Part shown: positions 45,437-54,397 of the stretch, one piece after another
Layout of the letters: each line of letters starts with the position of its first letter
Position numbering within the stretch: position 1 is the first letter of the stretch
Assembly: GCF_900112485.1 (NCBI RefSeq)
Contig: NZ_FOMG01000001.1
Span: forward strand, 273,749 to 337,748
Direction: 5' to 3'
Length of the DNA stretch: 64,000 bases
From: Clostridium uliginosum
Lineage (GTDB): Bacteria; Bacillota; Clostridia; Clostridiales; Clostridiaceae
Program-made: the position numbers and the translations under genes
The notes under the pieces: generated by a model
What the model was told of the DNA's origin: nothing
Seen by the model: the letters and a program-made list of their open reading frames with translations, nothing else
The model's database searches: none

Positions 45437-45513
45437 AGGTATCTGAAAAAAGTAACAGTTCAATTTGCAAGATATAATGAAATATTAACTAGTTATTTTT
45501 TGAAGATACCTTA
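45437..45513. repeat. Repeat family 1 copy
   Basis: Left arm AGGTATCTGAAAAAAGTAAC, right arm ACTAGTTATTTTTTGAAGAT then ACCTTA. Between GntP and CdaR genes. Confidence 0.65.
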
Positions 45514-45520
45514 TTAAAAT

Positions 45521-45559
45521 AGGATATAAACTAAATTCTATGAACTCAGTTTATATCCT
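45521..45559 (-). terminator. Terminator overlapping the CdaR stop codon
   Basis: AGGATATAAACT and AGTTTATATCCT arms; the minus strand continues ATTTTAATAAGG. The right half encodes the last CdaR codons. Confidence 0.65.
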
Positions 45560-46602
45560 ATATATGCCGTGATTAATTGAAATAATTCTAAGTAATTATC
45601 AAATTTTAATCCTGTAATTTCTTCAATTTTATCTAATCTATAATTTAAAGTATTTCTATGTATATGTATTTTATTGGAAGCCTTTATTTTCTCACCATTC
45701 ATATCCATATATACTAAAAATGTTTCTAAAAGCTCCATGCCTTTTCCTTCTTCTAAAATCTTTTCTATGACTTCTTTTCCTTTATCTTCATTTAAAAATA
45801 ATTCAATATTTTTAAAGAATTTCACACTATCATAAGTATATATGTTTTTACCTTCATATAATTTACTTCCTATATTAAGTGCCTTTACACCATCAATCAA
45901 TGAACTCATTATTATCTTATTAAATCTTCCAATCCCAATCTTCACTGATAATTTTTGTATTTTTTCTTCTAATCCAAAAATTCTTTTCATTGTAAATTTA
46001 TTATAAATTAACAAAACTACAATTCTATTTGAAGATATATTAATGCTATACTCACCATCTTTTAGAATCTTATTAATTAAAATATTTACTTCTTTATATC
46101 TATCTTTTTCATACTGAATTACTGCTATAATTCTTTCTATCTTAACATCAATTCCCAATGAAGTTCCCCTTTGAATGAAATCTTCATGATATTCTATATT
46201 ATTGTTTATCCATTCATATATAAACTCTTCTGTTAACTTTTGTTTTATAACATGCTCATTTAAAGCATACTCTTGACTTATTAATAATTCAGCTGTTACA
46301 CTTACTAATTGTCCAAAAGGCCTCACCACATCAGGCAAACCAGTTATTCCAATAACTCCTACAACTTTATTTCTAAAAAATATTGGAGTATTAACTCCTG
46401 CTTTTGTATATTCATAATCTTCAAAAACTTCAGCAGTTTCCTTTGTTCTCAAAGCATCTAAAGCACCTTCATGTAAGCTTCCTACTCTTGATAAATCACC
46501 ACTTCCAATAATAAATCCCTCATTATTCATTATATTAACGTTATATGGTATGACTTCCATCATCTTATTAACTATATTTTGAGCTAATTCTTTACTTAGC
46601 AT
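45538..46602 (-). CDS. cdaR: CdaR-type sugar-diacid regulator
   Basis: A 354-residue activator: putative sugar-diacid recognition domain (about residues 5-130; IIGSGDLSRVGSLHEGA, VNTPIFFRNKVVGVIGITG), a GGDEF-like middle and a C-terminal helix-turn-helix KIHIHRNTLNYRLDKIEEIT (PucR/CdaR type). Likely activates the neighbouring GntP-glycerate kinase genes in response to glycerate or related acids. The start at 46602 follows AAGGAGG; upstream lies a family 1 repeat. Confidence 0.92.
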   Translation of the reverse strand: MLSKELAQNIVNKMMEVIPYNVNIMNNEGFIIGSGDLSRVGSLHEGALDALRTKETAEVFEDYEYTKAGVNTPIFFRNKVVGVIGITGLPDVVRPFGQLVSVTAELLISQEYALNEHVIKQKLTEEFIYEWINNNIEYHEDFIQRGTSLGIDVKIERIIAVIQYEKDRYKEVNILINKILKDGEYSINISSNRIVVLLIYNKFTMKRIFGLEEKIQKLSVKIGIGRFNKIIMSSLIDGVKALNIGSKLYEGKNIYTYDSVKFFKNIELFLNEDKGKEVIEKILEEGKGMELLETFLVYMDMNGEKIKASNKIHIHRNTLNYRLDKIEEITGLKFDNYLELFQLITAYIGYKLSS

Positions 46603-46623
46603 AAAAATCCTCCTTAATGTAGA

Positions 46624-46695
46624 TAAGGCATATTCAAAAAATAACAAGTAAATCAGCTAATCTATTTTAACTTGTTATTTTCTTTCACCTGCCTA
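46624..46695. repeat. Repeat family 1 copy
   Basis: AAGGCATATTCAAAAAATAAC + AAGTAAATCAGCTAATC, right arm ACTTGTTATTTTCTTTCACC TGCCTAA. Shares its left half with the long copy at 32121-32282; upstream of cdaR. Confidence 0.8.
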
Positions 46696-46805
46696 ACATT
46701 AAAAATTATATCACTTTAGCGAATTTTGTCACACTATATTTGTATCAAAATAATTCAAAAATTATAAATTATTATAGAGAAGCAATTTTATCTAAAGGAG
46801 AGAAA

Positions 46806-47795
46806 ATGATAAAAGAAGCTATAGATTGCATAGATGCAGGAACTGAATATTGTCCATGTAAGTTAGCGGAATCTGGAGATTGTTTATTATGTTCGCAGTT
46901 ACAAGGAGAATGTTTTTGTGATTGCTTAAATTGGAAGGGGGTTTGCATATATCAAGAATTATACAATAACGGCAATAAGGCTAAGGAAGGTAGAAAAAAT
47001 TACACCTGTGTTGTTAAAGAAGTAACTAATTATAATGACGAAGTCGTTATGATTAAGTTTGAGGCTCCCCATAAATTAGCTATAGATTTAGTTAGACCTG
47101 GGAGCTATGTATTTGTTAGAACTGATGAAAATAATTATTTTGATATTCCTATTTCTATTATGAATTCAAATATAGAAAATAATATTATAACTATTTTAAT
47201 TGAAATTAGAGGAATAAAGACTAAAAATATTCTTAATATAAAAGAAAAAGAAAACATAGTAATTAGAGGTCCTTATTGGAATGGAGTTTTTGGACTAAAA
47301 AATATAAATGCTCAAAAAGGAGGTAAATCATTAATACTTGCAAAAGGAATTGGTGTAGCTCCGATGATGCCAGTAATAAGAAAACTAATTGCACAAGATA
47401 ACGATGTAAAAGTAGTAGTAGATAAAAATCCATTTGAAAATACTTTTGGAGAAGAATTTTTATCAGAATATTCATTAAAGGCAAATGAATATGATTTATT
47501 AGAACAAGGTAAACTTTCAGATCATTGTAAAGTTATTATAAAAGAAGCATTAAAGGAAGGTGTTAAATATATTCATATAGCTGGTGCGGATATTTTAACC
47601 TATAATGTTATTCAATATCTAGATAAATTAGACAGAAAGGATGTTTTATTATCTTGCTGTAATAATTTTAAAATGTGTTGTGGTGAAGGAGTTTGTGGTG
47701 CTTGTACAGCAAGATTTTCTGGTCATAGGGTAAAAAGATTTTGCAAAGAGCAGTCTAATCCAAGGAGTATATTTGAAGGGAGAAGATTTATATGA
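46806..47795 (+). CDS. Ferredoxin-reductase-like flavoprotein with N-terminal Cys cluster
   Basis: A 329-residue relative of PyrK/dihydroorotate dehydrogenase electron-transfer subunit. N-terminal nine cysteines (Cys8, 16, 18, 26, 29, 36, 38, 40, 47) suggest an extra metal or iron-sulfur site; then an FAD-binding beta barrel (RPGSYVFVRT), a nucleotide domain (LAKGIGVAPMMPVIRK) and a C-terminal [2Fe-2S]-type set FKMCCGEGVCGACTARFSG. Expected to pass electrons between NAD(P)H, flavin and iron-sulfur centres. The next gene overlaps by four bases. The start at 46806 follows AAAGGAG. Substrate pathway unknown. Confidence 0.8.
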   Translation: MIKEAIDCIDAGTEYCPCKLAESGDCLLCSQLQGECFCDCLNWKGVCIYQELYNNGNKAKEGRKNYTCVVKEVTNYNDEVVMIKFEAPHKLAIDLVRPGSYVFVRTDENNYFDIPISIMNSNIENNIITILIEIRGIKTKNILNIKEKENIVIRGPYWNGVFGLKNINAQKGGKSLILAKGIGVAPMMPVIRKLIAQDNDVKVVVDKNPFENTFGEEFLSEYSLKANEYDLLEQGKLSDHCKVIIKEALKEGVKYIHIAGADILTYNVIQYLDKLDRKDVLLSCCNNFKMCCGEGVCGACTARFSGHRVKRFCKEQSNPRSIFEGRRFI

Positions 47796-49069
47796 AGGTT
47801 GTTATTATTGGGGGAGGTTGGTCTGGATGCGCCGCAGCAATCAGTAGCCGTAAAGCTGGGGCAGAAGTTGTTATAATAGAAAAAACAGATCTTTTACTTG
47901 GATTAGGCAATGTTGGTGGAATAATGAGAAATAACGGAAGGTATACAGCTTCTGAAGAACTTATTGCTTTGGGTGGTGGTGATTTAATAAAAATTACTGA
48001 TAAGATGGCAACTCATACAAATATTGATTTTCCAGGTCATAAGCATGCTACATTATATAATGTAAATACTATTGAAGGAGAGGTTAGAAGACATTTAGAA
48101 TCACTAGGAATAAATATAATGATAGAAAGCAGGGTTAATGACGTTAACTTTGATGGTAAAAATATAAAAGGTGTTTACCTAAGTGACGATACTTACATTG
48201 AAGGAGATGTATTCATTGAGACTACTGGAACTACAGGTCCTATGGGTAATTGTTTGCGTTATGGGAATGGATGTTCAATGTGTATTTTAAGATGTCCTGC
48301 ATTTGGACCTAGAATTAGTATAAGCGAAAGATGTGGTGTTTCTGATATTCAAGGTGAAAGAGATGATGATATACTTGGTGCATTTTCCGGTTCTTGCAAA
48401 TTAGCAAAAGAAAGCTTATCAGAGGAAATAAAAAATCAATTAGATAACGAAGGTGTTGTAGTATTAAAGATTCCTGAAGAAGATGTTAATTATGGAAAAC
48501 TTAGTACTAAGGTTTGCCAACAATATGCATTAAAAGAATTTGCTGAAAATATAGTTTTGCTAGATACTGGTCATGCTAAATTAATGACAACTTATTATCC
48601 TTTAAAAAAATTGAGAAAAATTAAAGGCTTAGAAAATGCCAAATATGTTGATCCATATGCTGGCAGTAAAGGTAACTCTATTAGATATCTATCAGTTGCA
48701 CCTAGAACAAATGACTTGAAAGTTTGTGGCGTAGATAACTTGTTTTGTGCTGGAGAAAAAAGTGGCCTTTTTGTAGGACACACTGAAGCTATTTGTACTG
48801 GTAATTTAGCTGGTCATAATGCTGTGAGGTTAAAAATGGGTATGCCATTACTTATACTTCCTTCTTCTATTGCAGTTGGGGATATAATAAGTTTTGCAAA
48901 TGAAAAAGCTAATACAAGAGAAGGCAGAAAAAATAGGTATACCTTTGCTGGAGCAGGTTACTTTAAGAGAATGCAAGAATTAGGTCTTTACACAACAAAT
49001 ATAACTGAAATAAATGAGAGAGTTAAAAAAGTTAATTTAGATAATATTTTCGAAGAAAAATTATGCTAA
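47792..49069 (+). CDS. FAD-dependent oxidoreductase, partner of the upstream flavoprotein
   Basis: A 425-residue FAD enzyme: N-terminal Rossmann GGGWSGCAAAISSRKAGAEVV, a GGIMRNNGRY loop, Cys pairs in CSMCILRCPAFGPR and a C-terminal FAD-contact segment VDNLFCAGEKSGLFVGHTEAI reminiscent of GidA/TrmFO-type folds. ATGA overlap with the upstream gene makes it a two-subunit complex candidate. Reaction unknown; a cysteine-based reductase is one possibility. Confidence 0.8.
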   Translation: MKVVIIGGGWSGCAAAISSRKAGAEVVIIEKTDLLLGLGNVGGIMRNNGRYTASEELIALGGGDLIKITDKMATHTNIDFPGHKHATLYNVNTIEGEVRRHLESLGINIMIESRVNDVNFDGKNIKGVYLSDDTYIEGDVFIETTGTTGPMGNCLRYGNGCSMCILRCPAFGPRISISERCGVSDIQGERDDDILGAFSGSCKLAKESLSEEIKNQLDNEGVVVLKIPEEDVNYGKLSTKVCQQYALKEFAENIVLLDTGHAKLMTTYYPLKKLRKIKGLENAKYVDPYAGSKGNSIRYLSVAPRTNDLKVCGVDNLFCAGEKSGLFVGHTEAICTGNLAGHNAVRLKMGMPLLILPSSIAVGDIISFANEKANTREGRKNRYTFAGAGYFKRMQELGLYTTNITEINERVKKVNLDNIFEEKLC

Positions 49070-49147
49070 AAATTATATAAGGTATATGAAATAAAATAAT
49101 GAGTTAAGACTCTAGATAATTTTGTGTTATCAACAGATTAGTTATTA

Positions 49148-49188
49148 AAATATTACTGGGAATTTTTATTTTCAGTAATATTTTTTTA
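49148..49188 (+). terminator. Terminator of the oxidoreductase pair
   Basis: AAATATTACTG and CAGTAATATTT arms followed by TTTTTA, about 80 bases beyond the stop. A family 1-like left arm (TAAGGTATATGAAATAAAA, from 49078) lies between. Confidence 0.75.
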
Positions 49189-49710
49189 TATTTATTTAAT
49201 ACATATTATAAATTAATACTTATAATATAATTTTACAACTCTTTCTATGTGAACTCAAAAACAAGAGCTCTTACATTTCTCGTATTTTTGAATACAAAAA
49301 AACAAAGCTTTTATATAGAAACATAATCTAAAAATAACTGTTATAGTAAAAATATTTCTATTTTGACTATATGCAATACAGTATACTTTTTACTATGTAT
49401 AACCATGTAAAAGCCTTATTATATATAAATATAAAGTTTTTTACTTATATGTCACTATCATATAAGACTTTGCTTATATGATCCAGTATGCTGAAACTTT
49501 TCAACATTATGTGTTTTCTTAATTCTTATTTATCTTACCATATGATACATAATATTTCAATATATTTTATAAAAATAGTTTTTACATGATTTATTTCATT
49601 ATAAGCCCTCTAGTATATTCTATCAAGGAATGCTTTCGACATATTGATAAGTTTCTTTTTGCTAAAATAACAATAATGTTTATAATCTGCCATATAGTGC
49701 ATTAAATCGA

Positions 49711-49751
49711 GAAAATCCCAAATATGTTGATTAATATGCTGGCAGTAAAGG
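49711..49751 (+). pseudogene. Small duplicated fragment of the FAD oxidoreductase gene
   Basis: Bases 49711-49751 match 48632-48672 at 38 of 41 positions (GAAAATCCCAAATATGTTGA then TTAATATGCTGGCAGTAAAG). The rest of the 49190-49786 gap is AT-rich with no gene; this piece suggests a second, deleted copy of the oxidoreductase gene, or a local duplication. Confidence 0.6.
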
Positions 49752-49752
49752 C

Positions 49753-49788
49753 AAAAATAGGGAGCACTTTTATGTGCTCCCTATTTTT
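49753..49788 (-). terminator. Terminator of the carboxypeptidase gene
   Basis: AAAAATAGGGAGCA and GTGCTCCCTATTTTT arms; overlaps the stop codon at 49787. The duplicated oxidoreductase fragment abuts its left side. Confidence 0.88.
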
Positions 49789-50662
49789 ATTCTATAGATT
49801 GGGCGCCTACGAGTTCTTTAAAATTTTGATTTTCAAATGCAACTGTTTCTAAAACATGCTTATATATCTTTTGTGTTTGTTCCCATCTATCTGGGCAATT
49901 TAATACCACTATTATTATGTCCTTTCCTTGATTGTTTACAGAAGAAACTAAGCACTTACCTGCTCCTCCTGTATAACCTGTCTTTACTCCATTAGCTTCT
50001 GGTATAAGCCAAAGTATTTTATTTATGTTATTATAATCTCTTGTAAAATTATATTTATCTTTTGCAATTTGCTTTGATCCAACAACTTCTCTAAACAAAT
50101 CATAATTCATACCTTTAGAAGTTAATATTGCTAAATCATATGCTGATGAATAATGTGAATTGCTATCTAGTCCATGTGGAGATTCAAAGTGAGAATCTAA
50201 TATTCCTATCCCTTTTGCATAATGATTCATTATTTCAGCAAATCCTTCTACTGATCCACCTAATGCTTCTGCTATAGCTATTGCCGCATCATTTCCAGAT
50301 TTAAACATTAGTCCAAAGACAAGTTCTTTTAAAGTAATTTCTTCTCCTGCCTTATACCCTACTTTAGAGCCTCTAACGCCTGAAGACTTTTTACTTATAG
50401 TAACTTTCTTATCTAAGTCACCTTGTTCAATAGCAATAATTGCTGTAAGTATTTTTGTTGTACTTGCCATTGGCACTATCTCATATCCATTTTGTTCAAA
50501 AAGCACTTCACCAGAATCCCTATCTAAAGCAATTGCACATCTTGCGTTAACTCTAAAATTATTTTTTATTCCACTATCTGCTTGAACCGTTTTTGAGAAA
50601 ATTTCAAGCAATATAATACTTATTAATATTACTAATATATTGTTTTTAATAATTTTTCTCAT
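49787..50662 (-). CDS. D-alanyl-D-alanine carboxypeptidase (S11)
   Basis: Trims peptidoglycan stem peptides. A 291-residue PBP5-type enzyme: signal peptide (about residues 6-27), SxxK in MASTTKILTAI, SxN in MFKSGNDAAIAIAEAL, and the KTG motif in GVKTGYTGGAGKCL. It lacks the long C-terminal domain of DacA-like proteins, resembling DacB-type sporulation carboxypeptidases. The ATG at 50662 is preferred, with AAGGTGA ahead; a GTG three codons upstream overlaps that site. Single gene. Confidence 0.93.
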   Translation of the reverse strand: MRKIIKNNILVILISIILLEIFSKTVQADSGIKNNFRVNARCAIALDRDSGEVLFEQNGYEIVPMASTTKILTAIIAIEQGDLDKKVTISKKSSGVRGSKVGYKAGEEITLKELVFGLMFKSGNDAAIAIAEALGGSVEGFAEIMNHYAKGIGILDSHFESPHGLDSNSHYSSAYDLAILTSKGMNYDLFREVVGSKQIAKDKYNFTRDYNNINKILWLIPEANGVKTGYTGGAGKCLVSSVNNQGKDIIIVVLNCPDRWEQTQKIYKHVLETVAFENQNFKELVGAQSIE

Positions 50663-50692
50663 AACACTCACCTTCTTATATTACTATTTGCC

Positions 50693-50752
50693 GACGCAGT
50701 ATGACGCAAAATAGACAAGCATACTGGTCTATTATTTTTTTCAATGTGCCTT
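50693..50752. repeat. Repeat family 1 copy
   Basis: GACGCAAAATAGACAAGCAT then CTGGTCTATTATTTTTTTCA ATGTGCCTTA. Between the carboxypeptidase and DUF2953 genes. Confidence 0.65.
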
Positions 50753-50877
50753 AATTACTATTCATTCGTAGTTTTCCTTTAAACTTAAATTTTAAACCTA
50801 TACTTCTAAAAAACTTAGTTTTATTTTTGGATAATTTGGCAATACTTATAAAACGTATAAAAATTGGAGGTATCTTT

Positions 50878-51435
50878 ATGAAATTATTTCCTATTTTCTT
50901 AATAATTTTCCTGATAATTTTAATAATTATTTTAATACCTTTCCCATTAAAAATTAGTATTTACTTTTCTAATGAAGATTATTATATAAAATTATATAAA
51001 TTTGTAATAGTGTCAAAAGAAAAATCAAAAAATGAATCACTTAAAAAAAAGGGAAAAAAAGAAAATCAGAAAAACCCTTTATTCAATACCTTTAAAAAAT
51101 TAAATAAGAAATATTTGATTAATAAGCTGTATCATACAAAATTCAAACCATGGATTAACTTAAAAGGGCAATTAGATTATTCTCTTGGAGATGCTGCTCA
51201 TACAGCAGTTTCATACGGAGTATTATCTCAATTGTGTCCTTTAATATATTTAATTTTTAATATTCTATTCAAATCTCATAAATTTAAATTTAACATGAAT
51301 CCAATATTTAAAGATGAAATTTTAGTAAAATTTGAAATTTCAAGTATAATATTCTTTTCAATTGCAAACATTATAAATATATTAATCATTGTATGTAAAT
51401 GCATGATTTATTCAAAGGAGGTGGACCCTTTATAA
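50878..51435 (+). CDS. DUF2953 membrane-anchored protein
   Basis: A 185-residue protein: N-terminal membrane helix (residues 3-28, LFPIFLIIFLIILIIILIP), then a domain with the DUF2953 pattern WINLKGQLDYSLGDAAHTAV and KFNMNPIFKDEILVKFEIS. Function unknown, but this family is almost always next to gerW/ytfJ in spore formers, as here (10 bases upstream). The start at 50878 follows GGAGG. Confidence 0.85.
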   Translation: MKLFPIFLIIFLIILIIILIPFPLKISIYFSNEDYYIKLYKFVIVSKEKSKNESLKKKGKKENQKNPLFNTFKKLNKKYLINKLYHTKFKPWINLKGQLDYSLGDAAHTAVSYGVLSQLCPLIYLIFNILFKSHKFKFNMNPIFKDEILVKFEISSIIFFSIANIINILIIVCKCMIYSKEVDPL

Positions 51436-51445
51436 GGGTAATATT

Positions 51446-51928
51446 ATGGCAAGTGAACAACCAGTTGAAAATTTAATGAGAAGTACAATGGAAAATCTTA
51501 GAGACATGATTGATGTGAATACAGTAGTTGGTGATGCTGTAGAAACAAAAGATGGAACTTATATCATACCTGTTTCAAAATTAAGCTTTGGTTTTGCATC
51601 AGGTGGTACAGAATATTCTACTTTAGATCAGCATTTAGATAGCAATTCAAAAATTCCTTTTGGTGGAGGATCTGGTGCTGGAGTTTCTGTTAAACCAGTT
51701 GCTTTTTTAGTTGTTAAAGAAGATGGTATAAGAATGCTTCCAGTAGATCAAAATTGTACTTATGATAGAATTGTTGATACTGTTCCTCAAATTATAGATA
51801 TGGCAAAAGATTTAATAAAAGATATGGAAAAAAAGAATAAAAAAGATAAATGTGGTAATAATACTAATGTCGATGTTGATATCACTACGGAATGTAATCC
51901 TTCCTCTAGTGATACTCAAAACGATTAA
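51446..51928 (+). CDS. gerW: GerW/YtfJ family sporulation protein
   Basis: A 160-residue protein of the sporulation-associated YtfJ/GerW family, linked to spore germination: ENLMRSTMENLRDMIDVNTVVGD, YIIPVSKLSFGFASGGTEY, GGGSGAGVSVKPVAFLVV and MLPVDQN. The C-terminal tail is Asn/Asp-rich and divergent. Cotranscribed with DUF2953; AAGGG stands just before its ATG. Confidence 0.92.
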   Translation: MASEQPVENLMRSTMENLRDMIDVNTVVGDAVETKDGTYIIPVSKLSFGFASGGTEYSTLDQHLDSNSKIPFGGGSGAGVSVKPVAFLVVKEDGIRMLPVDQNCTYDRIVDTVPQIIDMAKDLIKDMEKKNKKDKCGNNTNVDVDITTECNPSSSDTQND

Positions 51929-51969
51929 AGAATAACTCCTAATTTTTTAATTTCATACACATTAACATT

Positions 51970-52005
51970 AATAGGTGTGCTGATTAATTTCAGCACACCT
52001 ATTTT
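51970..52005 (+). terminator. gerW terminator
   Basis: AATAGGTGTGCTGA and TCAGCACACCTATTTTT; the final T-run suits plus-strand termination, 42 bases past the stop. Confidence 0.9.
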
Positions 52006-52011
52006 TATGAT

Positions 52012-52353
52012 TGACTTTGTTTTAATGTAGTGTTGATATTGTTACATTTTTGTGAAGTGTGCATTAGAATTCGACTTTTAGAACTCTTAAGTGAGAGTCC
52101 AAAAGTAAATGTCCAAATTTTACATTTGGAAACATGAACTTTCCCTGTGGGCATTTTATATTTGGTATTTCGAACTTACTCAGCGAATGAATATGAGTCG
52201 AGTTTCCTTGAGTATTGTCACATTAGTTGCTTGTCCAAAACTTGTTTTTGGAACAAGCTGGAATGGGACTATACTCATTTAGATGTTCTTAAGTTCAATT
52301 CTTTAGCATGCTGAACAATATGTAACAATATCAACACGGTTTTAAAACATAGC
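52012..52353. repeat. Repeat family 2 (MITE-like), full-length copy C
   Basis: TTGACTTTGTTTTAATGTAG + TGTTGATATTGTTACA to TGTAACAATATCAACACGG + TTTTAAAACATAGC. About 340 bases, in the same orientation as copy D and about 80% similar by eye. Internal box CTTACTCAGCGAATGAATAT + GAGTCGAGTTTCCTTGA is shared with B and D. Directly downstream of scpB. Confidence 0.85.
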
Positions 52354-52369
52354 TTTATAATTTAATAAC

Positions 52370-52978
52370 CTAACTTAATTCATCTTGTAATACATCTTCA
52401 GTATATTCATTATCATCTTCTCCAAAAAAATCTAGTAATGGAAGTTGTTTTAAATCTTCAATTCCAAATTGTCTTAAAAATTCTTCTGTGGTTCCATATA
52501 ATATAGGCCTTCCTGGAACTTCTAACCTTCCAACTTCCTTAACAAGATTTCTTTCTATCAACTTTTGAATAGCACTTTCAGACTTAACTCCTCTTATTTC
52601 ATCAATATCAATTCTTGTTATTGGTTGTTGATATGATATAATAGCTATACTCTCTAATGAAGCTTGTGACAAGGATTGTCTTTTACTTTTCTTTAAAAGT
52701 TTTTGTATATAATCACTATTTTCATCTTTGGTAACTAATTGATATGCTTTCTTTATGAAAATAAGCTTTATACCTCTTTCTTGTTTTTCATACTCATCTA
52801 TCATATCTTGTATGGTTGCTTCAACAATTTTAGATTCTTCTTTAAGATAAGTTGACAAATCCTTTAAACTTAAAGGCTCTCCACTTGCAAATAATAATGC
52901 TTCAATTCCTGATTTTAAAGACTTTTTCTTAAAATCTTCTACAAATTGTATTTGTAATCCATTATTCTTGTCCATCAT
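52370..52978 (-). CDS. scpB: Chromosome segregation and condensation protein ScpB
   Basis: Winged-helix subunit of the SMC condensin complex. About 203 residues: SGIEALLFASGEPLSLKDLS, IIYQQPITRIDIDEIRGVKSE and GRPILYGTTEEFLRQFGI. The acidic C-terminus GEDDNEYTEDV is typical. The start at 52978 follows AGGAG. Overlaps scpA by 17 bases. Flanked by repeat copies C and D outside the scpAB pair. Confidence 0.95.
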   Translation of the reverse strand: MMDKNNGLQIQFVEDFKKKSLKSGIEALLFASGEPLSLKDLSTYLKEESKIVEATIQDMIDEYEKQERGIKLIFIKKAYQLVTKDENSDYIQKLLKKSKRQSLSQASLESIAIISYQQPITRIDIDEIRGVKSESAIQKLIERNLVKEVGRLEVPGRPILYGTTEEFLRQFGIEDLKQLPLLDFFGEDDNEYTEDVLQDELS

Positions 52979-53714
52979 CTTCTCTCCTCTCAATTACTAT
53001 ATTGTCGAAATTATCACTTTGATAAACTTTAACTACCTTTTGCTTAACCATCTCAAGTAATGCTAAAAAGCTCACAATACATTCTAATTTGCATTCACAA
53101 TATTTCATTATATCTGAGAATCTATTAATTTTATTTTCCTTTAGCATAGCTAAAATATATTCTAGCTTGTCCTCAACTTTGTATTTATCTACAAATATTT
53201 TCTTTTGAATTATATTGTTTTTATTTTGCTTATTATTATAAATTTCCAAAAGGTTATTATACATGTTGTATAAATCTAAAAGTGTTATATTTTTAAACAA
53301 ATCCTCTTTAATTTGAGTATCTTTAATTTCTTCTATTATTTCAGGTTTTTTAGTGTATAATTCTCCAGAATTAATGTATTTTTCTTTAAAAAACTCTGCT
53401 GCTTTCTTAATCTTTTTATATACTATAAGTTTTTCAAGAAGATCTTTTTCTTGATCTTCCTCTTCTTCCTCATCTTTTTTTACTTTTGGTAACAACTGTT
53501 TAGATTTTATTTCAATTAAAGTAGCCGCCACTACAATAAATTCAGAAGTTATTTCTAAATCCATCACCTTCATATTATCAAGGTGTTTTAAATATTGATT
53601 TGTTATCTTTGATATTTCCACATTATAAATATCCATTTGATTTTTTTTAATTAGATGGAGTAATAAATCAAATGGTCCTTCAAAATCTTTAATTTTAATA
53701 TTAGGGAAATCCAT
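52962..53714 (-). CDS. scpA: Segregation and condensation protein ScpA (kleisin)
   Basis: Kleisin subunit that bridges SMC heads. 250 residues: N-terminal FEGPFDLLLHLIKKNQMDIY, a helical Glu/Lys-rich middle and the C-terminal winged helix (FSDIMKYCECKLECIVSFLALLEMVKQKVV). The start at 53714 follows AAGGTGG by nine bases; a GTG three codons upstream overlaps the site. Pairs with scpB. Confidence 0.95.
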   Translation of the reverse strand: MDFPNIKIKDFEGPFDLLLHLIKKNQMDIYNVEISKITNQYLKHLDNMKVMDLEITSEFIVVAATLIEIKSKQLLPKVKKDEEEEEDQEKDLLEKLIVYKKIKKAAEFFKEKYINSGELYTKKPEIIEEIKDTQIKEDLFKNITLLDLYNMYNNLLEIYNNKQNKNNIIQKKIFVDKYKVEDKLEYILAMLKENKINRFSDIMKYCECKLECIVSFLALLEMVKQKVVKVYQSDNFDNIVIERREDDGQE

Positions 53715-53931
53715 ATATTTCACCCACCTTTTTACAGTATGGATATCTGTTATTTTAATTCTCTCTTTTACATAATAACAATTTTACAAGTTTTAAACAA
53801 CATTTTGAATCAAACTATATATTAAATGTCCTAAATTTGATTTAATCACGAAAAAAGTATGGCACAAAATAGACTATACTATACTATTTACTATTAATTT
53901 TTTGAAATACTTAAAAACATTTTTAAGTATA

Positions 53932-54264
53932 CAAGGCTCTGTTTTAGAATAGTGTTGATATTGTTATATTTTTGTAAAGTGGACATTGAAATTTGACTTT
54001 TAGAATTCTTAAGTGAGAGTCCAAATTTTATATTTGGTGTCTCAAACTTTCTCTGTGAGCATTTTACATTTGGTATCTCAAACTTACTCAGCGAACGAAT
54101 GTGAGTCGAGTTTCCTTGAGTGTTGTCACCTTTTCTGCTTGTCCAAAGCTTGACTTTGGAGCAAGCTAAAAGTGGACTATACTCATTTAGATATCCTTAA
54201 GTTCAATTTCTTAGTTCACTTTACAATATATAACAATATCAACACGGTTTTAAAACATAGTCTT
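53932..54264. repeat. Repeat family 2 (MITE-like), full-length copy D
   Basis: AGGCTCTGTTTTAGAATAG + TGTTGATATTGTTATA to TATAACAATATCAACACGG + TTTTAAAACATAG. About 330 bases. Contains CTTACTCAGCGAACGAATGTG + AGTCGAGTTTCCTTGAG, and GTGAGAGTCCAAATTTTATA-type repeats of its own arm. Upstream of scpA; directly repeated relative to copy C, so scpAB lies between two direct copies. Confidence 0.85.
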
Positions 54265-54280
54265 TAGATAAAACAAAAAT

Positions 54281-54313
54281 AAAGGTTATAGTAACAAAAT
54301 CACTATAACCTCT
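54281..54313 (-). terminator. dacF terminator
   Basis: AAAGGTTATAGT and ACTATAACCTCTT arms; the minus strand continues TTATTTTTGTTT. It lies about 85 bases past the dacF stop, between repeat copies of families 1 and 2. Confidence 0.75.
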
Positions 54314-54325
54314 TTCATATGACTT

Positions 54326-54396
54326 AGAGCATATTCAAAAAAATAACAAGTCTGTTTTCTAATATATTTGACTTGTTATTTTTTTTCATATACCTA
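54326..54396. repeat. Repeat family 1 copy at dacF 3' end
   Basis: GAGCATATTCAAAAAAATAAC + AAGTCTG, right arm GACTTGTTATTTTTTTTCAT + ATACCTAA. Immediately after the dacF stop. Confidence 0.8.
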
Positions 54397-54397
54397 A

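Noticed and set aside
45258..45446. Hydrophobic 62-codon plus-strand frame
   Set aside because: It begins inside the third repeat family and has no ribosome site; low-complexity AT translation.
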